Of a stretch of 64,000 nucleotides of DNA, positions 46,301 to 58,463 are shown piece after piece. The stretch's first letter is position 1; every line of letters begins with the position of its first letter. The notes beneath the pieces are model-generated. The model had not been told where the DNA came from. It saw only the letters and a program-made list of their open reading frames with translations, and did not search any database. The translations under genes were made by a program, and so were the position numbers. The DNA comes from Protonemura montana (Eukaryota; Arthropoda; Insecta; Plecoptera; Nemouridae), in contig OX387612.1 in NCBI GenBank assembly GCA_947568835.1, positions 6,572,001 to 6,636,000 of the forward strand. The letters are read 5' to 3'.

Positions 46301-47890
46301 AAAAGCAAGAGGCAAAAAGGGCAATAGTTACTCAAATGTACTAGCAAAGAATCTACTTTCGAATATCCTACGAAAATACACAAAATTTTACGTTCAACTC
46401 ATAGATTTTCTTGAAAATCTGACACTGAGCACTTTTTTTAGTCATTGCGCCGTTTTGTCGTCAATTTATTGTACGAAGGCATAGAAAATCTTGAAAAGCA
46501 TGACTCTGGGACCATTGCACATTTCAAATATGAAAATAATTATTCTAGTTAATTTGGATGATTTATAGATAGTAAATAGATAATCTCTCACCTAAGTCAT
46601 GGAAGAAAAAGGAAAGTATTAACAACGATGAGCATTGTACTTACTTTATCGGCAACATAATTACTTCAATTAACAAAGTAATGCCGCCAAGAAGAGCCAA
46701 CACATTTACTGTCAATACAGTGCCAAGCAAGAACATTGACATTTGCCGACTCAAATTTTCGCCTTTTTCACGCAATGTTTCACACTCCTCGTCGACATAG
46801 CCTGACTCGCTATTGAGTTCTTCGAAAGTGTCGAATATTTTTGCGACCCTCTCTTTCCGTGACATTAGTACGCCTATTTTTACCATCACCATCAAAGCGG
46901 CTCCCAAAAGGACAATCGTTTTTGTTCTCTCATGAGGTTCGTGCCAAAGTACGGGCAGAGCAAAAGCATGGAATGTTGCGATAAATAATTGTCTGAAAAT
47001 TTGAATTCCAGGTAACAGTGACCTAAAGTATTTCCATGTCCTGCTTGGAACTTTGATCTTTTCAGAAGGCCACAGTCCTAAGAAAAAAAGAAACAAGAAA
47101 TTTGCACGCCACTGGTTCTAAACAGTATTTAAGAATACATTTTGAATTGTATCTCCTTTATTAAAATACATCTAGTTTGGTTTGTTTAGGTAAGAAGTCT
47201 CAAAATATTGTTGGTTCACAAGCAAAGTTTACAGAAAGTGACAAGATTTAACGAGAAGTGGACATATGACATTGATTAGATTGAATCATTGCGTTAGTTA
47301 ATACCCCCTCGACATAACTAATACATTAACTTATATTAATGTAAATATCTTAACTGAAGTAGCTTACTGTACTTTGTTAACTACTTATAAACTTCTCCTC
47401 GTAAGGAAACCTGATAGAATCAAACCACCAGAGCGAGATTCTGCTGAAATAATAAAGTAAAATACGATCACAAAGCTGTAATTAAAATTATTGCAAATAC
47501 TTAAAACAAAATTTGACCAAAAAGACATTAGGCCGGAGGTCCGCTTGGTGCTCTTCGACAGGAGTAGCCTACGTGCCGGCACCGAGTTTTCCTTCCTCCC
47601 TTCTAGGCTACGTTAGGTTCATCATCATCCTCATAATCATCCACTCATTCACCGATGCCAGTAGACCAGTGCCGCATGGCCAGATTTCAAAACTGTGTCT
47701 CGTTAAACACCACAAATCAATCAATATTTTACAAGTACACAAAAACGAACCAAAAACCAAAAATGAACCAAAAATGCTTACCAAAAAAGTGCAAGACCTC
47801 GTAGTTAAAATCAAGACATCTTTTCTTCGTCGGTGTCTTCGGCCGTCTTGACGGTGACATCGATATCATATTGGTAATATTGACAAACAT
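43304..47890 (-). CDS. odorant receptor OR-B (7tm_6), intact
   Basis: Eight coding exons: 47890-47782, 47077-46645, 45884-45726, 45336-45061, 44933-44831, 44326-44216, 43652-43500 and 43372-43304. All are GT-AG with consistent phases (1, 2, 2, 2, 0, 0, 0), giving 470 residues. The start MFVNITNM aligns with OR-C, whereas an upstream in-frame ATG at 47911 is not conserved. Hydrophobic segments include HAFALPVLW (TM1), IVLLGAALMVMVKIGVL (TM2) and FLLGTVLTVNVLALLGGI (TM3). Others are YYLLFGTSTAICFLGFADL (TM4), GLLAVLALFISTFI (TM5) and ISELMILCIICDKL (TM6). The C-terminus is LSLPTFKAAMRAVYYIHNMT and a short tail. As for the family, it is expected in dendrites of olfactory neurons paired with Orco. 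No ligand can be inferred. The exon 3 donor is a weak GTTGGT, shared with OR-C and OR-D. Intron 1 holds a headless 5S-SINE. Confidence 0.92.
45415..45605 (-). mobile_element. old 5S-SINE remnant in OR-B intron 3
   Basis: Minus-strand reading GGAAACTCCGGTTCTCGCGA, then GAAGTTAAGTAATATTGGGT, is a decayed 5S head. The neighbouring GATCGATAAACAAGGCGAG matches the SINE body. OR-C and OR-D carry remnants in the same intron. Confidence 0.6.
46070..46230 (+). repeat. 87-bp unit, about two copies, in OR-B intron 2
   Basis: Two units with CCATGACAACCCTTGTTTCA and TGCCCGATGCCGGGCACG. The family is expanded in OR-C intron 2 and present as decayed single or double copies in OR-A (40.06-40.15 kb) and OR-D (62.75-62.91 kb). 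Confidence 0.8.
47526..47730 (+). mobile_element. 5S-derived SINE, copy G, 3' half
   Basis: Antisense in OR-B intron 1. Starts at CCGGAGGTCCGCTTGGTGCT, continues GCCTACGTGCCGGCACCGAG and ends GTCTCGTTAAACACCAC. Confidence 0.75.
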
Positions 47891-47930
47891 GTCCAAATGT
47901 CTTTCAGACATGAAATATATTTCGAGTGAT

Positions 47931-48055
47931 GCCGCTCTAGATTCAGACGTTCGCTGACTTGAATTGTGTCTAGAGTGCAAGGTCACATTGGCATGGAAAG
48001 TATTGATTGAAATAGTCTTGCTACTAAAAATATTTTATTTTTGTTTGTATTATTT
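47931..48055 (-). promoter_or_regulatory. conserved upstream block of OR-B
   Basis: Counterpart of the OR-A block, including CAATGTGACCTTGCAC and TAGCAAGACTATTTCAATCA. No TATA box is evident in either. Confidence 0.35.
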
Positions 48056-48415
48056 CGGTATATTTGCTACGACACGCTCTGATGCATTGCTAGTTAAGAT
48101 GTGAATCGATATAGTTTTAAGTTTTAGTCACCGTCACCTCAAAATCAGACAGAAATAATATTTAAAAAACACAATTTGAACATTTTGTTCTGAAAACCAC
48201 CATGCAGATTTTAACCTTTGGTACTTTTAAATATACGTAAGAAACCTCTCAAAACGATGATGTATGTATTTTGATAATGCATGTTAAATTTACTTACCGA
48301 TGTAACTGAACTGTGAAATCGTGTTTTCATTGCAATTATTAAACTTGTTTGTCGACCACAAATTGTTAAATCGCTATTTGACGTTTCTACAAAGCAATGC
48401 CTTTGATTGTCTCTT
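48056..48415. other. intergenic, nothing recognised
   Basis: AT-rich, between the OR-B upstream block and the 26-bp minisatellite element. Confidence 0.4.
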
Positions 48416-48419
48416 TTTC

Positions 48420-49400
48420 TTGTAATTTAAGAGAGTTGTATCGCCTCCACCTTCTTTTTCTGGGGGATCCAGGAAAAAAAATCAATTTTTTTATTATTTA
48501 GTTGCAGCACAGACTGTTCAGCAACTAAAAAAATCTCTTTTAGTGCACATTTTACAGAAAATCCATTTTAAAGAAATATTAATAGAAACTGAGTACAACC
48601 AATAAGGAAGGCGTTTCTAAATGGCTGGCTCGATAATTGTTTTAAAGTGTTGTTTGGTAGTGTTAACAGTTAAACGAAATTAGGGATCCACAGCTGCTAC
48701 GAAAACTCTGGTTTTATTTTCTGAAAAATACCGGAAAAATGCATTGAACAGGATCTTTACAACAAGTGTAACTGAAACAAAAGATTATATTTTTGATTTT
48801 GAAAAGCGTCAATCTGTTGCGAATAGTGAGATGAGTCACCTAGTTTTTGTTTTGTCGCGATCAGACAAGTGGTTTGGCCTATTAGTTGTATCCAGTAAAC
48901 TTTGATATAAACCTGAGTAAGCTCCCACCACAATAGACCTGAGTAAGCTCCCACTCCAATAGACCTGAGTAAGCTCCCACTCCAATAGACCTGAGTAAGC
49001 ACCTACTTCAATAGACCTGAGTAAGTTCCCACTCCAATAGACCTGAGTAAGCTCCCACTCCAATAGACCTGAGTAAGCATCCACTCCAATAGACCTGAGT
49101 AAGCTCCCACTCCAATAAACCTGAGTAAGCTCCCACTCCAATAAACCTGAGTAAGCTCCCACTCCAATAGACCAGAGTAAGCTCCCACTCCAATAAACCT
49201 GAGTAAGCTCCCACTTCAATAGACTTGAGTAAGCTCCCACTCCAATAGACCAGAGTAAGCTCCCACTCCAATAAACCTGAGTAAGCTCCCACTCCAATAG
49301 ACCTGAGTAAGCACCCACTCCAATAGACTTGAGTAAGCACCCAATAGAACAGCCCAAAGGTCCTGCACTGAATATGTTAGTAGTCAATCGATTATTAGAG
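48420..49400 (-). mobile_element. dispersed element carrying a 26-bp minisatellite, copy 2
   Basis: Inverted relative to the 6.7-kb copy. It has the same right-hand blocks (CCTGGATCCCCCAG, GTAGCAGCTGTGG, ACTGGATACAACTAAT) and about 17 units of the 26-bp repeat at 48905-49345. It lies between OR-C and OR-B. Confidence 0.78.
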
Positions 49401-49915
49401 TGAAAAAATGAGCTGGCCTGTTGGGAAAAATTCGGAAGTTAAAAAATATATAACAACGACTTCACTGATAACAACAACTAATTTGTATTAATGAGAACAC
49501 ATATATACATGAAATTGAGTTATAGAATTAATGGTTAGTCGGTAATGTTTACAATTTAGCAATAGAATAACACATTTTGGTAGCGATGAATTTGATATGT
49601 ACATTTTTTTCTATGTTGTGACTTGTAATTTCTTAAATGTCTTTTAGCAGTTTGTTGCTAATGTCAAAGCTTAAATCGAATCAGATGAGATACTCTTATA
49701 CCTGGATGACTTGTGAGTGTATATATTAATTATATATATGACATATGATATATAATATATTTATGTTCATAATTGTATGATGTTTGGATCATCGATTGTA
49801 AGCAGACAATACACTTCCGATTATCATTATTAAATAACATATCAATCTGTTAACAAATCTTCAAATCTTCTCTATAAAAGATTGGTAATATCTTGTTTGA
49901 AATTCAGTGTCATGG
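49401..49915. other. OR-C downstream region
   Basis: AT-rich sequence 3' of OR-C. A TATATA stretch lies near 49725-49760. No gene. Confidence 0.4.
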
Positions 49916-52900
49916 TTAATTTATTTTCTTCCCGTTCATGAAGTTGAGTGTCATATTGTGAATGTAGTACACAGCTCGCATTGCCTGTAATTAGAAACAA
50001 TTGATAATTGAACTTAAGACAAGTCTAGCTTGGATACAAGCTTGATCCATTTCTGAGAAATGTATTAAAATTGTAAAATGCATTATTTTCTTTAGTAAAA
50101 ATATGTTTTACCGCTTTGAAGGTTGGCAACGATAAGGGTATTCCCATTGCTCGGATGATGATTGGTTTCAAGGTCCTTGTTAGAATTATCCGTAAGGAAC
50201 GTTTAAATCCTTCCGTAGCATCAACCCAGTCGCAAGCGTACGCAGCGTCGCGGACTTTTGAACTCTGGAAAATAAAAACAAATAATGGTGTTTAAACTGT
50301 ATTGTTATCTTACTTAATGTTTTATAGCATCGGGCAAAATATTTTTTGAATTGACTTAGATGAACCAAAAGAGTCTTAGGTACCGTTTCACTGAGCTTGT
50401 CACAGATGATGCACAGGATCAAAAACTCGCTGGTGCCTCCTAACATGAAGACTCCAGCCAACATTAGGGTACCGACTTCTCCACCCCTCTTGCTCTGAAA
50501 TTATAAGAAATATAAGAACTATATATTATAGTAATATAAGAACTATAAGAACTATAAGTATATATATATTAATTTATATTAATATAATATAATACTACAA
50601 TTATAAGAACTACCGCATACCAAAATAAAAATTGTATTAAAGGCATACCTAATAAACAACTGTTTTTATTCTGTCGATGAATTTTACAATTGTTAAATGT
50701 GCCAATATGTAAAATTAAAATTGTATCACTTGAATGTCATATAACAATATGTAATTGTTCCTAATGACAATAAACATTATTATTATTATTATTATTATTA
50801 TTACATTTGAGATTTAGAGTTGAGGAACATTTACATAATTTTTGTAACCGTTTAACTTATAGGTTGTTTTTCATAAATCTATAAAAGATTGCAAATTTTG
50901 GCTTAATTTTTACTTCTTTTCTCTTTGATTTTTTTGATTTTTTATTTAAAGCGTATCGAAATCTTAAATTTCAATTATTCCAAAAGAAATCACTTGTTTT
51001 TGTCAATAAAGACTTTTGTAACTAATCAAAATTTACCAAAATATTTCGATTTTGTAGAAGTGATTTATAGTTTACCGCCTTATTTGTTTTATAACTATTC
51101 ACCAATCTCTCCAATAATATAAAATACGTCTTAAAAATTGTGCATCATAACGTCACAAACTTTTAAGCCCTTATGTGTTTTCCCTTAGTATTTATTCACA
51201 CGTTTCGGACGTATTTTTGTAAAATTTAGCTCGTATGCTTTGATCAATACAATGGATCTGCTTCTTATTTTCTTAGTCCAAAATGTCGCTCTGCTCATCT
51301 ACAATGCAACTGACATAGGTTTTAAATGACAGTTGGCTGGGATGCAAAATTAAAACGAGCGGTGGTGCCTTTGCTGGAAAAAAAGTGTTCTCTCGCTAAA
51401 CGAAGAGCAACAATAATAGAGTATCAAGAACTGGTTACTTTAATCCCTGAAACACTGAGGCATTACGGAACAACTTACTACAAACATGCTTATAAACAGA
51501 GCTGAGATGGCCAGCATCCCTGTAAAAATGCCCTGGAACGCTAGGCAAGGATCAAAGATGCGTTGTACTTTCGAACAGCACCTAAAAGAGGCAAGAAAAT
51601 ATAAGTTTTATATTTCATCTTACTTTTAATAGCAAAGATTTTTCAGCACACTTACAAAAAGCCATTTGGTAATTGTGTACAGAGTTTAGATTTTTTTTTT
51701 AAAGATACTCACTTTATAAGAGCTTCGTGGTGTTTTACACAATTTCCAACGTATTTTTCCATCTCCACCTCCGGCCTGCCTTCTGTTCGATTTGAAACGG
51801 TCGTAGATTCATCCAATGTATTTTCAAGTTGAAACGTTGTCCCAAGGTTTATTTCGTCAAGCTCAACGTTTAAAAGGTTGTGACTGTTTGGTCGTATGAG
51901 ATGGTCACAACTTACTTTTTCATCCGGTGTTTGTAGCCGAGTCGACAATTTATTTTCAACAATTTTTCTGATGTTTTCTAGCTTGTACCTGCAATTATAA
52001 TAATCGTATGTCGTCAATCTACAATGTTGTTCGATAAATACACAAAAACTGCACTAACTGCACTATAGACCGATAAACAAGGCGAGAAAAACTTGCACCA
52101 ACTACAAATCTTTCAACCAACTCTAGAATAGAACTTGTCGAGATTGTAATCTTCACCCGTTAAACAACTGACCTAATGTAGTGAAGGTTTAATTCGGTAA
52201 TCTCCCGAGGACCGATGTTTCCAGCATACTAAACCATTCGGTGGTCAACCTTCCAATACCTGACCCAGCTTCGACGAATAAATCGTTTTAAGCTTTGCAC
52301 CAACCTTAGGATGTTGAACTGGTAGATGGTTTGGATGATAATTGTCATAAAAGTAACGTCAACTAGCGCTACCGTAACGAGGTCTGCGAAACCCAGCGAA
52401 AGAATTGTGGCCGAAATTCCAAACAGAAGGTAAAACCATACGGTCTTGTGTGTGAACCAGAAACTGAAACCAGAAAAAGCAATTTGATATCAAAAAAATT
52501 AGTGAACAAAAAATGACTGTAATTGAATAAGTATGTCCTACGCATTACAGATTGTCGCAAGAACCCTTGATTCACCCTGGTATTACTGTCAGTAGCACTG
52601 TGTTAACTAGCATCACCATAGCACCTAGCAGTAACCCTGGTGTTACTGTCAGTAGCACCGTGCAAACTAGTACCACCATAGCACCAAGCAGTGACCCCGA
52701 CCTAGAGCGGTGATTCGTAACCCTGGAATAACTGTCAGTAGCACTGACCCTTACTACCCTTTACTATAACATTCTGCTAGCCGATGCCGGGCACGGGTTA
52801 CTTGTTTTAGATTGCCATGAAAACCTTTGTTTCACCCACTCATTACTATTATATTGCGATGAACTGCCCGATGCCGAGCACGGGTTATTTGTTTAAGATT

Positions 52901-55900
52901 GCCATGACAACCCTTGTTTCACCCACTCATTACTATTATATTGCGATGAACTGCCCGATGCCGAGCACGGGTTATTTGTTTTAGATTGCCATGACAACCC
53001 TTGTTTCAACCATCCATTACTATTACATTGTGATGAACTGCCCGATGCCGGGCACGGGTTACTTGTTTAAGATTGCCATGACAACCCTTGTTTCAACCAT
53101 CCATTACTATTACATTATGATAAACTGCCCGATGCCGGGCACGGGTTACTTGTTTTAGATTGCCATGACAACCCTTGTTTCAACCATCCATTACTATTAC
53201 ATTGTGTTGAACTGCCCGATGCCGGGCACGGGTTACTTGTTTTAGATTGCCATGACAACCCTTGTTTCAACCATCCATTACTAATACATTATGATAAACT
53301 GCCCGATGCCGGGCACGGGTTACTTGTTTTAGATTGCCATGACAACCCTTGTTTCAACCATCCATTACTATTACATTGTGTTGAACTGCCCGATGCCGGG
53401 CACGGGTTACTTGTTTTAGATTGCCATGACAACCCTTGTTTCAACCATCCATTACTATTACATTATGATAAACTGCCCGATGCCGGGCACGGGTTACTTG
53501 TTTTAGATTGCCATGACAACCATTGTTTCAACCATCCATTACTATTACATTGTGTTGAACTGCCCGATGCCGGGCACGGGTTACTTGTTTTAGATTGCCA
53601 TGACAACCTTTGTTTCACCCACTCATTACTATTATATTGCGATGAACTGCCCGATGCCGAGCACGGGTTATTTGTTTAAGATTGCCATGACAACCCTTGT
53701 TTCACCCACTCATTACTATTATATTGCGATGAACTGCCCGATGCCGAGCACGGGTTATTTGTTTTAGATTGCCATGACAACCCTTGTTTCAACCATCCAT
53801 TACTATTACATTGTGATGAACTGCCCGATGCCGGGCACGGGTTACTTGTTTAAGATTGCCATGACAACCCTTGTTTCAACCATCCATTACTATTACATTA
53901 TGATAAACTGCCCGATGCCGGGCACGGGTTACTTGTTTTAGATTGCCATGACAACCCTTGTTTCAACCATCCATTACTATTACATTGTGTTGAACTGCCC
54001 GATGCCGGGCACGGGTTACTTGTTTTAGATTGCCATGACAACCCTTGTTTCAACCATCCATTACTAATACATTATGATAAACTGCCCGATGCCGGGCACG
54101 GGTTACTTGTTTTAGATTGCCATGACAACCCTTGTTTCAACCATCCATTACTATTACATTGTGTTGAACTGCCCGATGCCGGGCACGGGTTACTTGTTTT
54201 AGATTGCCATGACAACCCTTGTTTCAACCATCCATTACTATTACATTATGATAAACTGCCCGATGCCGGGCACGGGTTACTTGTTTTAGATTGCCATGAC
54301 AACCATTGTTTCAACCATCCATTACTATTACATTGTGTTGAACTGCCCGATGCCGGGCACGGGTTACTTGTTTTAGATTGCCATGACAACCCTTGTTTCA
54401 ACCATCCATTACTATTACATTGTGTTGAACTGCCCGATGCCGGGCACGGGTTACTTGTTTTAGATTGCCATGACAACCCTTGTTTCAACCATCCATTACT
54501 AATACATTATGATAAACTGCCCGATGCCGGGCACGGGTTACTTGTTTTAGATTGCCATGACAACCCTTGTTTCAACCATCCATTACTATTACATTGTGTT
54601 GAACTGCCCGATGCCGGGCACGGGTTACTTGTTTTAGATTGCCATGACAACCCTTGTTTCAACCATCCATTACTATTACATTATGATAAACTGCCCGATG
54701 CCGGGCACGGGTTACTTGTTTTAGATTGCCATGACAACCCTTGTTTCAACCATCCATTACTATTACATTGTGTTGAACTGCCCGATGCCGGGCACGGGTT
54801 ACTTGTTTTAGATTGCCATGACAACCCTTGTTTCAACCATCCATTACTATTACATTATGATAAACTGCCCGATGCCGGGCACGGGTTACTTGTTTTAGAT
54901 TGCCATGACAACCCTTGTTTCAACCATCCATTACTATTACATTATGATGAACTACCCGATGCCGGGGTCTAGTTACTTGTTTTTCAATCTTTTGCAAAGG
55001 GTTAAATCTTATTTCAGATATCCTAGTACAAGACACCGAATTCTTCATATAAACCTCTCGGACAACGTTTTAAATTAGAACATTGAATACTTTGTTTTAA
55101 ATTCTTGCGCCATTTTGCAGCCAAATTATTCTCCAATGCCATGGAAAATCATTATAACAAAAGAAAAAAATATGCAAGACCATGACTTTAGCACCATGTC
55201 ACTATTACAATATATAACTATTTGATCTGGTCAGTTTGGATTATTTAACTTTAATTTAGCTTATGGAATAAATTCGTTACAAATATGAATAATCTACTTA
55301 CTTCATAGGCAAAAGAATATATATATATATTCAATATATAACTATTTGATATATTTGGCAATATATAACTATTTGATCTGGTCAGTTTGGATTATTTAAC
55401 TTTAAGATAGCTTATGGAATAAATTCGTTACAAATATGAATAATCTACTTACTTCATAGGCAAAAGAATCGTCTCTATTATCACAGGAATGCCGCCAAGA
55501 AGAGCCAACACATTTACTGTCAATACAGTGCCAAGCACGAACTTTGACACTTGCCGACTCAAATTTTCGCCTTTTTTACGTAAGTTTTCACACTCCTCGT
55601 CGACATAGCCTGACTCGCTATTGAGTTCTTCGAAAGTATCGAATATCTTTGCGACCCTCTCTTTCTGTGACATTAGTACGCCTATTTTTACCATCACCAT
55701 CATCGAGGCTACGATAAGAACAATAGTTTTTGTTCTCTCATGAGGTTCGTGCCAAAGCACGGGCAGAGCAAAAGCGTTGAATATTACGAGATACGTCTGT
55801 CTGAAAATTTGAATTCCAGGTAACAGTGACCTGAAATATTTCCAACTCCAGCTTGGTACGTTCATGTTTTCCGAAGGCCACAGTCCTAGGAATCAGAGAA

Positions 55901-57366
55901 GAGTAAAACAATAAAAGAATAGTATGCTCTTGGTCTCAAATATCATATCATATTTAATATTTTATGTCGGTAATTCCTAACCAAATCAATACAGCATAAC
56001 AGCTGACCATTAATGTGAAAAAAATCAGTATTTTTGCTCATAAAGTAGGTCTAGAACAGAACATTGAACAGAATAGAATAAACAGAATACAGAATAAAGT
56101 CAATTTCATGTAAAATATTATGCTGCACCGTTCATGCACAATAGCCATCCGACCTTTGGGTGAGCTATTGCGCCTTCCACAACATTTCGGCTTATAGCTA
56201 ACGACCCGCTAAAGATAAAGAAACACAAAAAACACCATTTGAAAGCTGAGAAAATTTCGGTCAGCTAGGTTAAATAAAATGCATGAAAATTTCAAAACTT
56301 CTGTTAATGAATAATCATCACTTGGATTTTAAAAAAATGGGTCAACTGCTCTTATTAACATGATGACAATGTTATAACGGAAAATCACCAAAAAACTGTT
56401 CACTCTTATCTGTAAGTTTCTTGATGCACCAGGTTGAAATATAGACATTTCATAGTATTTGCATGTAAATCAGCATAGCACATATTGTTGTCTCCCAATC
56501 GGTCAAATTTTCAAGGGTCGCTTATGCTTTAAATTATAAATATAGGTCAGAAATGTGCGTACTAGATTAGTAAAAAAGATCTTCTACATTTTTTTAAGCC
56601 TTAACCGACAGACATTTTTTCAACTTTCCAATTGTAATTTTTTTTCTTAGTTTTCTTTAACGGGTCATTTGATATAAGCCCAAACGTTGTTAAAGGCACA
56701 AAAACGCATTCAAAAGCGCCAAACGTCGGATGGCTACTGCGCATGAACGGTGTGACATAACATTTTGAAAAAAAAAGTCTGTTCTAATCCTCATGTTTTT
56801 GTATAATCACAGTTTTTAATTGCTATTATTGGTCAGGTCCCCTTTTTTTGTGTGGTCATTTGAAATGAAATCAAAAATTTTATTCATTTTATAACAATCA
56901 TATAATTTAGTTTATTAAGGTACTAAGTCGCAAAAGTATTTCGGTTCACAAGCTTAGTTGACGGCTAGCAACAATTGATGTAAAATGAAGCAGAGACGTG
57001 CATAGTTTTTTTCGAATTCTCGTGTTATAGGTCTATTATAGGTTTAAATGTCTTAGTTCTTATCTAATATTTTATACAATATGATATCTTAAAATGGTAT
57101 AAAATATTAATAACACTATCTATTGAACTTTATAATTATACTAACTTCTATTTTTAAACAACCCAACTCGATATTTTACAACATTTACTAAACTTTAAGG
57201 CGGTGGCAAAGCTGTTCCTTAAATGATTACAATAAATTAGAACATTCTCACCAAAATAGTGCAAGATCTCGTAGTTGAAGTCAAGACACCTTTTCTTCCT
57301 CGGTTTCTGACACCATGTTGACAGAAACATCGATAAAATATCGTTACTATTGATATTCAAAAACAT
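49916..57366 (-). CDS. odorant receptor OR-C (7tm_6), intact, large introns
   Basis: Eight coding exons: 57366-57252, 55885-55453, 52463-52305, 51988-51713, 51581-51479, 50494-50384, 50264-50112 and 49984-49916. All are GT-AG, giving 472 residues. Exons 2-8 have the same lengths as OR-B. Key segments are LWPSE, FNAFALPVLWHEPHERTKT, a TM3 ending VIIETILLP and exon 3 opening WFTHKTVWFYLLFG. The exon 4 loop ends CVKHHEALIK, exon 5 has CAFQGIFTGMLAISALF-type TM5, exon 6 has GGTSEFLILCIICDKLSE, and exon 7 has LSLPTF. The start MFLNINSND aligns with OR-B. The upstream in-frame extension begins at a TTG codon, not an ATG. The exon 6 donor (GTACCT) is weak. Intron 1 holds a TIR element and intron 2 a 2.2-kb 87-bp satellite. 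The role is as for the family: odour-tuning subunit with Orco, ligand unknown. Confidence 0.92.
52070..52300 (-). mobile_element. old 5S-SINE remnant in OR-C intron 3
   Basis: Shares GGCGAGAAAAACTTGCACCA-side sequence with OR-B and a decayed 5S head (reverse of CAATACCTGACCCAGC). It occupies the same intron position as in OR-B and OR-D. Confidence 0.55.
52570..54970 (+). repeat. 87-bp satellite in OR-C intron 2
   Basis: The head (52570-52750) is the GTAGCACC repeat also seen at 34.7 kb. About 25 units of exactly 87 bp follow, each with TGCCCGATGCCGGGCA (a 6-bp stem around ATGC), then GGTTACTTGTTTTAGATTGC and CCATGACAACCCTTGTTTCA. Two unit types alternate (ATTGTGTTGAACTG and ATTATGATAAACTG), giving a 174-bp dimer period. 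A nine-unit block of 783 bp is itself duplicated (the CACCCACTCATTACTATTAT variant recurs at that offset). Confidence 0.95.
55209..55469 (-). repeat. 110-bp local duplication including the OR-C exon 2 donor
   Basis: Segments 55360-55469 and 55209-55318 are nearly identical. The first contains the true end of exon 2 and its GTAAGTAG donor. The second is a copy inside the intron carrying the last 17 nt of the exon and the same donor. Confidence 0.85.
56112..56770. mobile_element. DNA transposon remnant with terminal inverted repeats
   Basis: The left end contains CACCGTTCATGC then TAGCCATCCGAC. The right end is its reverse complement (GTCGGATGGCTA then GCATGAACGGTG). Similarity extends outward through AAAAT.TTATG, giving arms of about 50 bp. 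The 600-bp interior has no coding capacity. It lies in OR-C intron 1. Superfamily undetermined. Confidence 0.7.
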
Positions 57367-58463
57367 TTCTTTAAGACAAGAAGCAAATTTCAAATATGTT
57401 CTTGTTCTCGAAAGAGACAGTCGCTTACTGGAACATTATTCAGGGTATTTTATTACTATGAACACTACAAATGTCTAAAATATTGATGCCCAAACGGGGA
57501 CACCTGGCATCAATTTTTCGAAACGTTTATAGTGTTTATAATAACAAAATACCCCGAGCATTGCACGCGTTTGTAATTTAAATAAAATTTAAACTAAACA
57601 TTTCTCATGGTATAAGGTATGTACATAACCAATGCAGATATCGATTTAGGTGGTCTTTTCAACCCCGCTAAGGATAGCACGCTCTGTCACAAGACATAAA
57701 ATAACATACAGCTATGATGGATTTGTTGTATACCTATACCAAAATATAATGTAACGAAACGAAAGTGTTGAATGTACAGTTTGTCTCGAAAACGAACGAC
57801 AAAAACTCCAGGCCATCCCGATCCGCCCCGTATGGCGTTTTACCAAAATGCATGTCGGGAATAAGTAAATCGGATTTGCAGCCATCCTATTGGCTTTGAG
57901 GCTCACGCTCCGCCTCCAATGATTCTCATCTGCGAAATTTGCACCATCAATATATTTCATTGTTTCCCAAGGAATGTATATGACAAACCACGCTATTATC
58001 AAAGAAACATTTTTGCGCAACCAAGAAATATTGTTTTTGATTTAGAAGTATAGGCAACCACTGCATAAACGTTCGTAATGGAGAGGAAAAGATTGTTTTT
58101 TCAACAAAAACGGTGTAAGCTAGTTTTGTTCAGTGCGAAATCTGATTATAATTGCAAACTAAACTTGCAAATTGCCAATTAAAAAAGCTGATAAAAGGTT
58201 GGCCGAGATCCTTTTTGAACTGAAGGTCAATGAAAATTAAACTAAACCGGCAACTACATCATCATCAGATTACGTTTCTAAACTAATTTGCCTTTCCCAG
58301 TAAATGTATGGTGTTATCTAATATGTTTACAACTTTTCTTAAACTTAAATTTTTAAACGCTATATGAGCATACCACGCTGGTGCTAATAAATATGTTATT
58401 AAGAAAACTGTTAACAAATCTTCAAAACGATTGACAAAGTGATCGACAATATCTTGTTAGAAT
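57367..58463. other. OR-D/OR-C intergenic region
   Basis: R3 fragments lie at 57480-57600 (ATTGATGCCCAAACGGGGAC, CGTTTGTAATTTAAATAAAA). An open frame at 57712-58020 has no domain I recognise. The OR-A/OR-B upstream block is not conserved here. Confidence 0.45.

Noticed and set aside
52570..54970. CRISPR-like regularly spaced repeats
   Set aside because: The units are contiguous satellite repeats without unique spacers, in a eukaryotic intron.
57712..58020. 102-codon open frame between OR-D and OR-C
   Set aside because: No recognisable domain, no splice context and no counterpart in the other intergenic regions.
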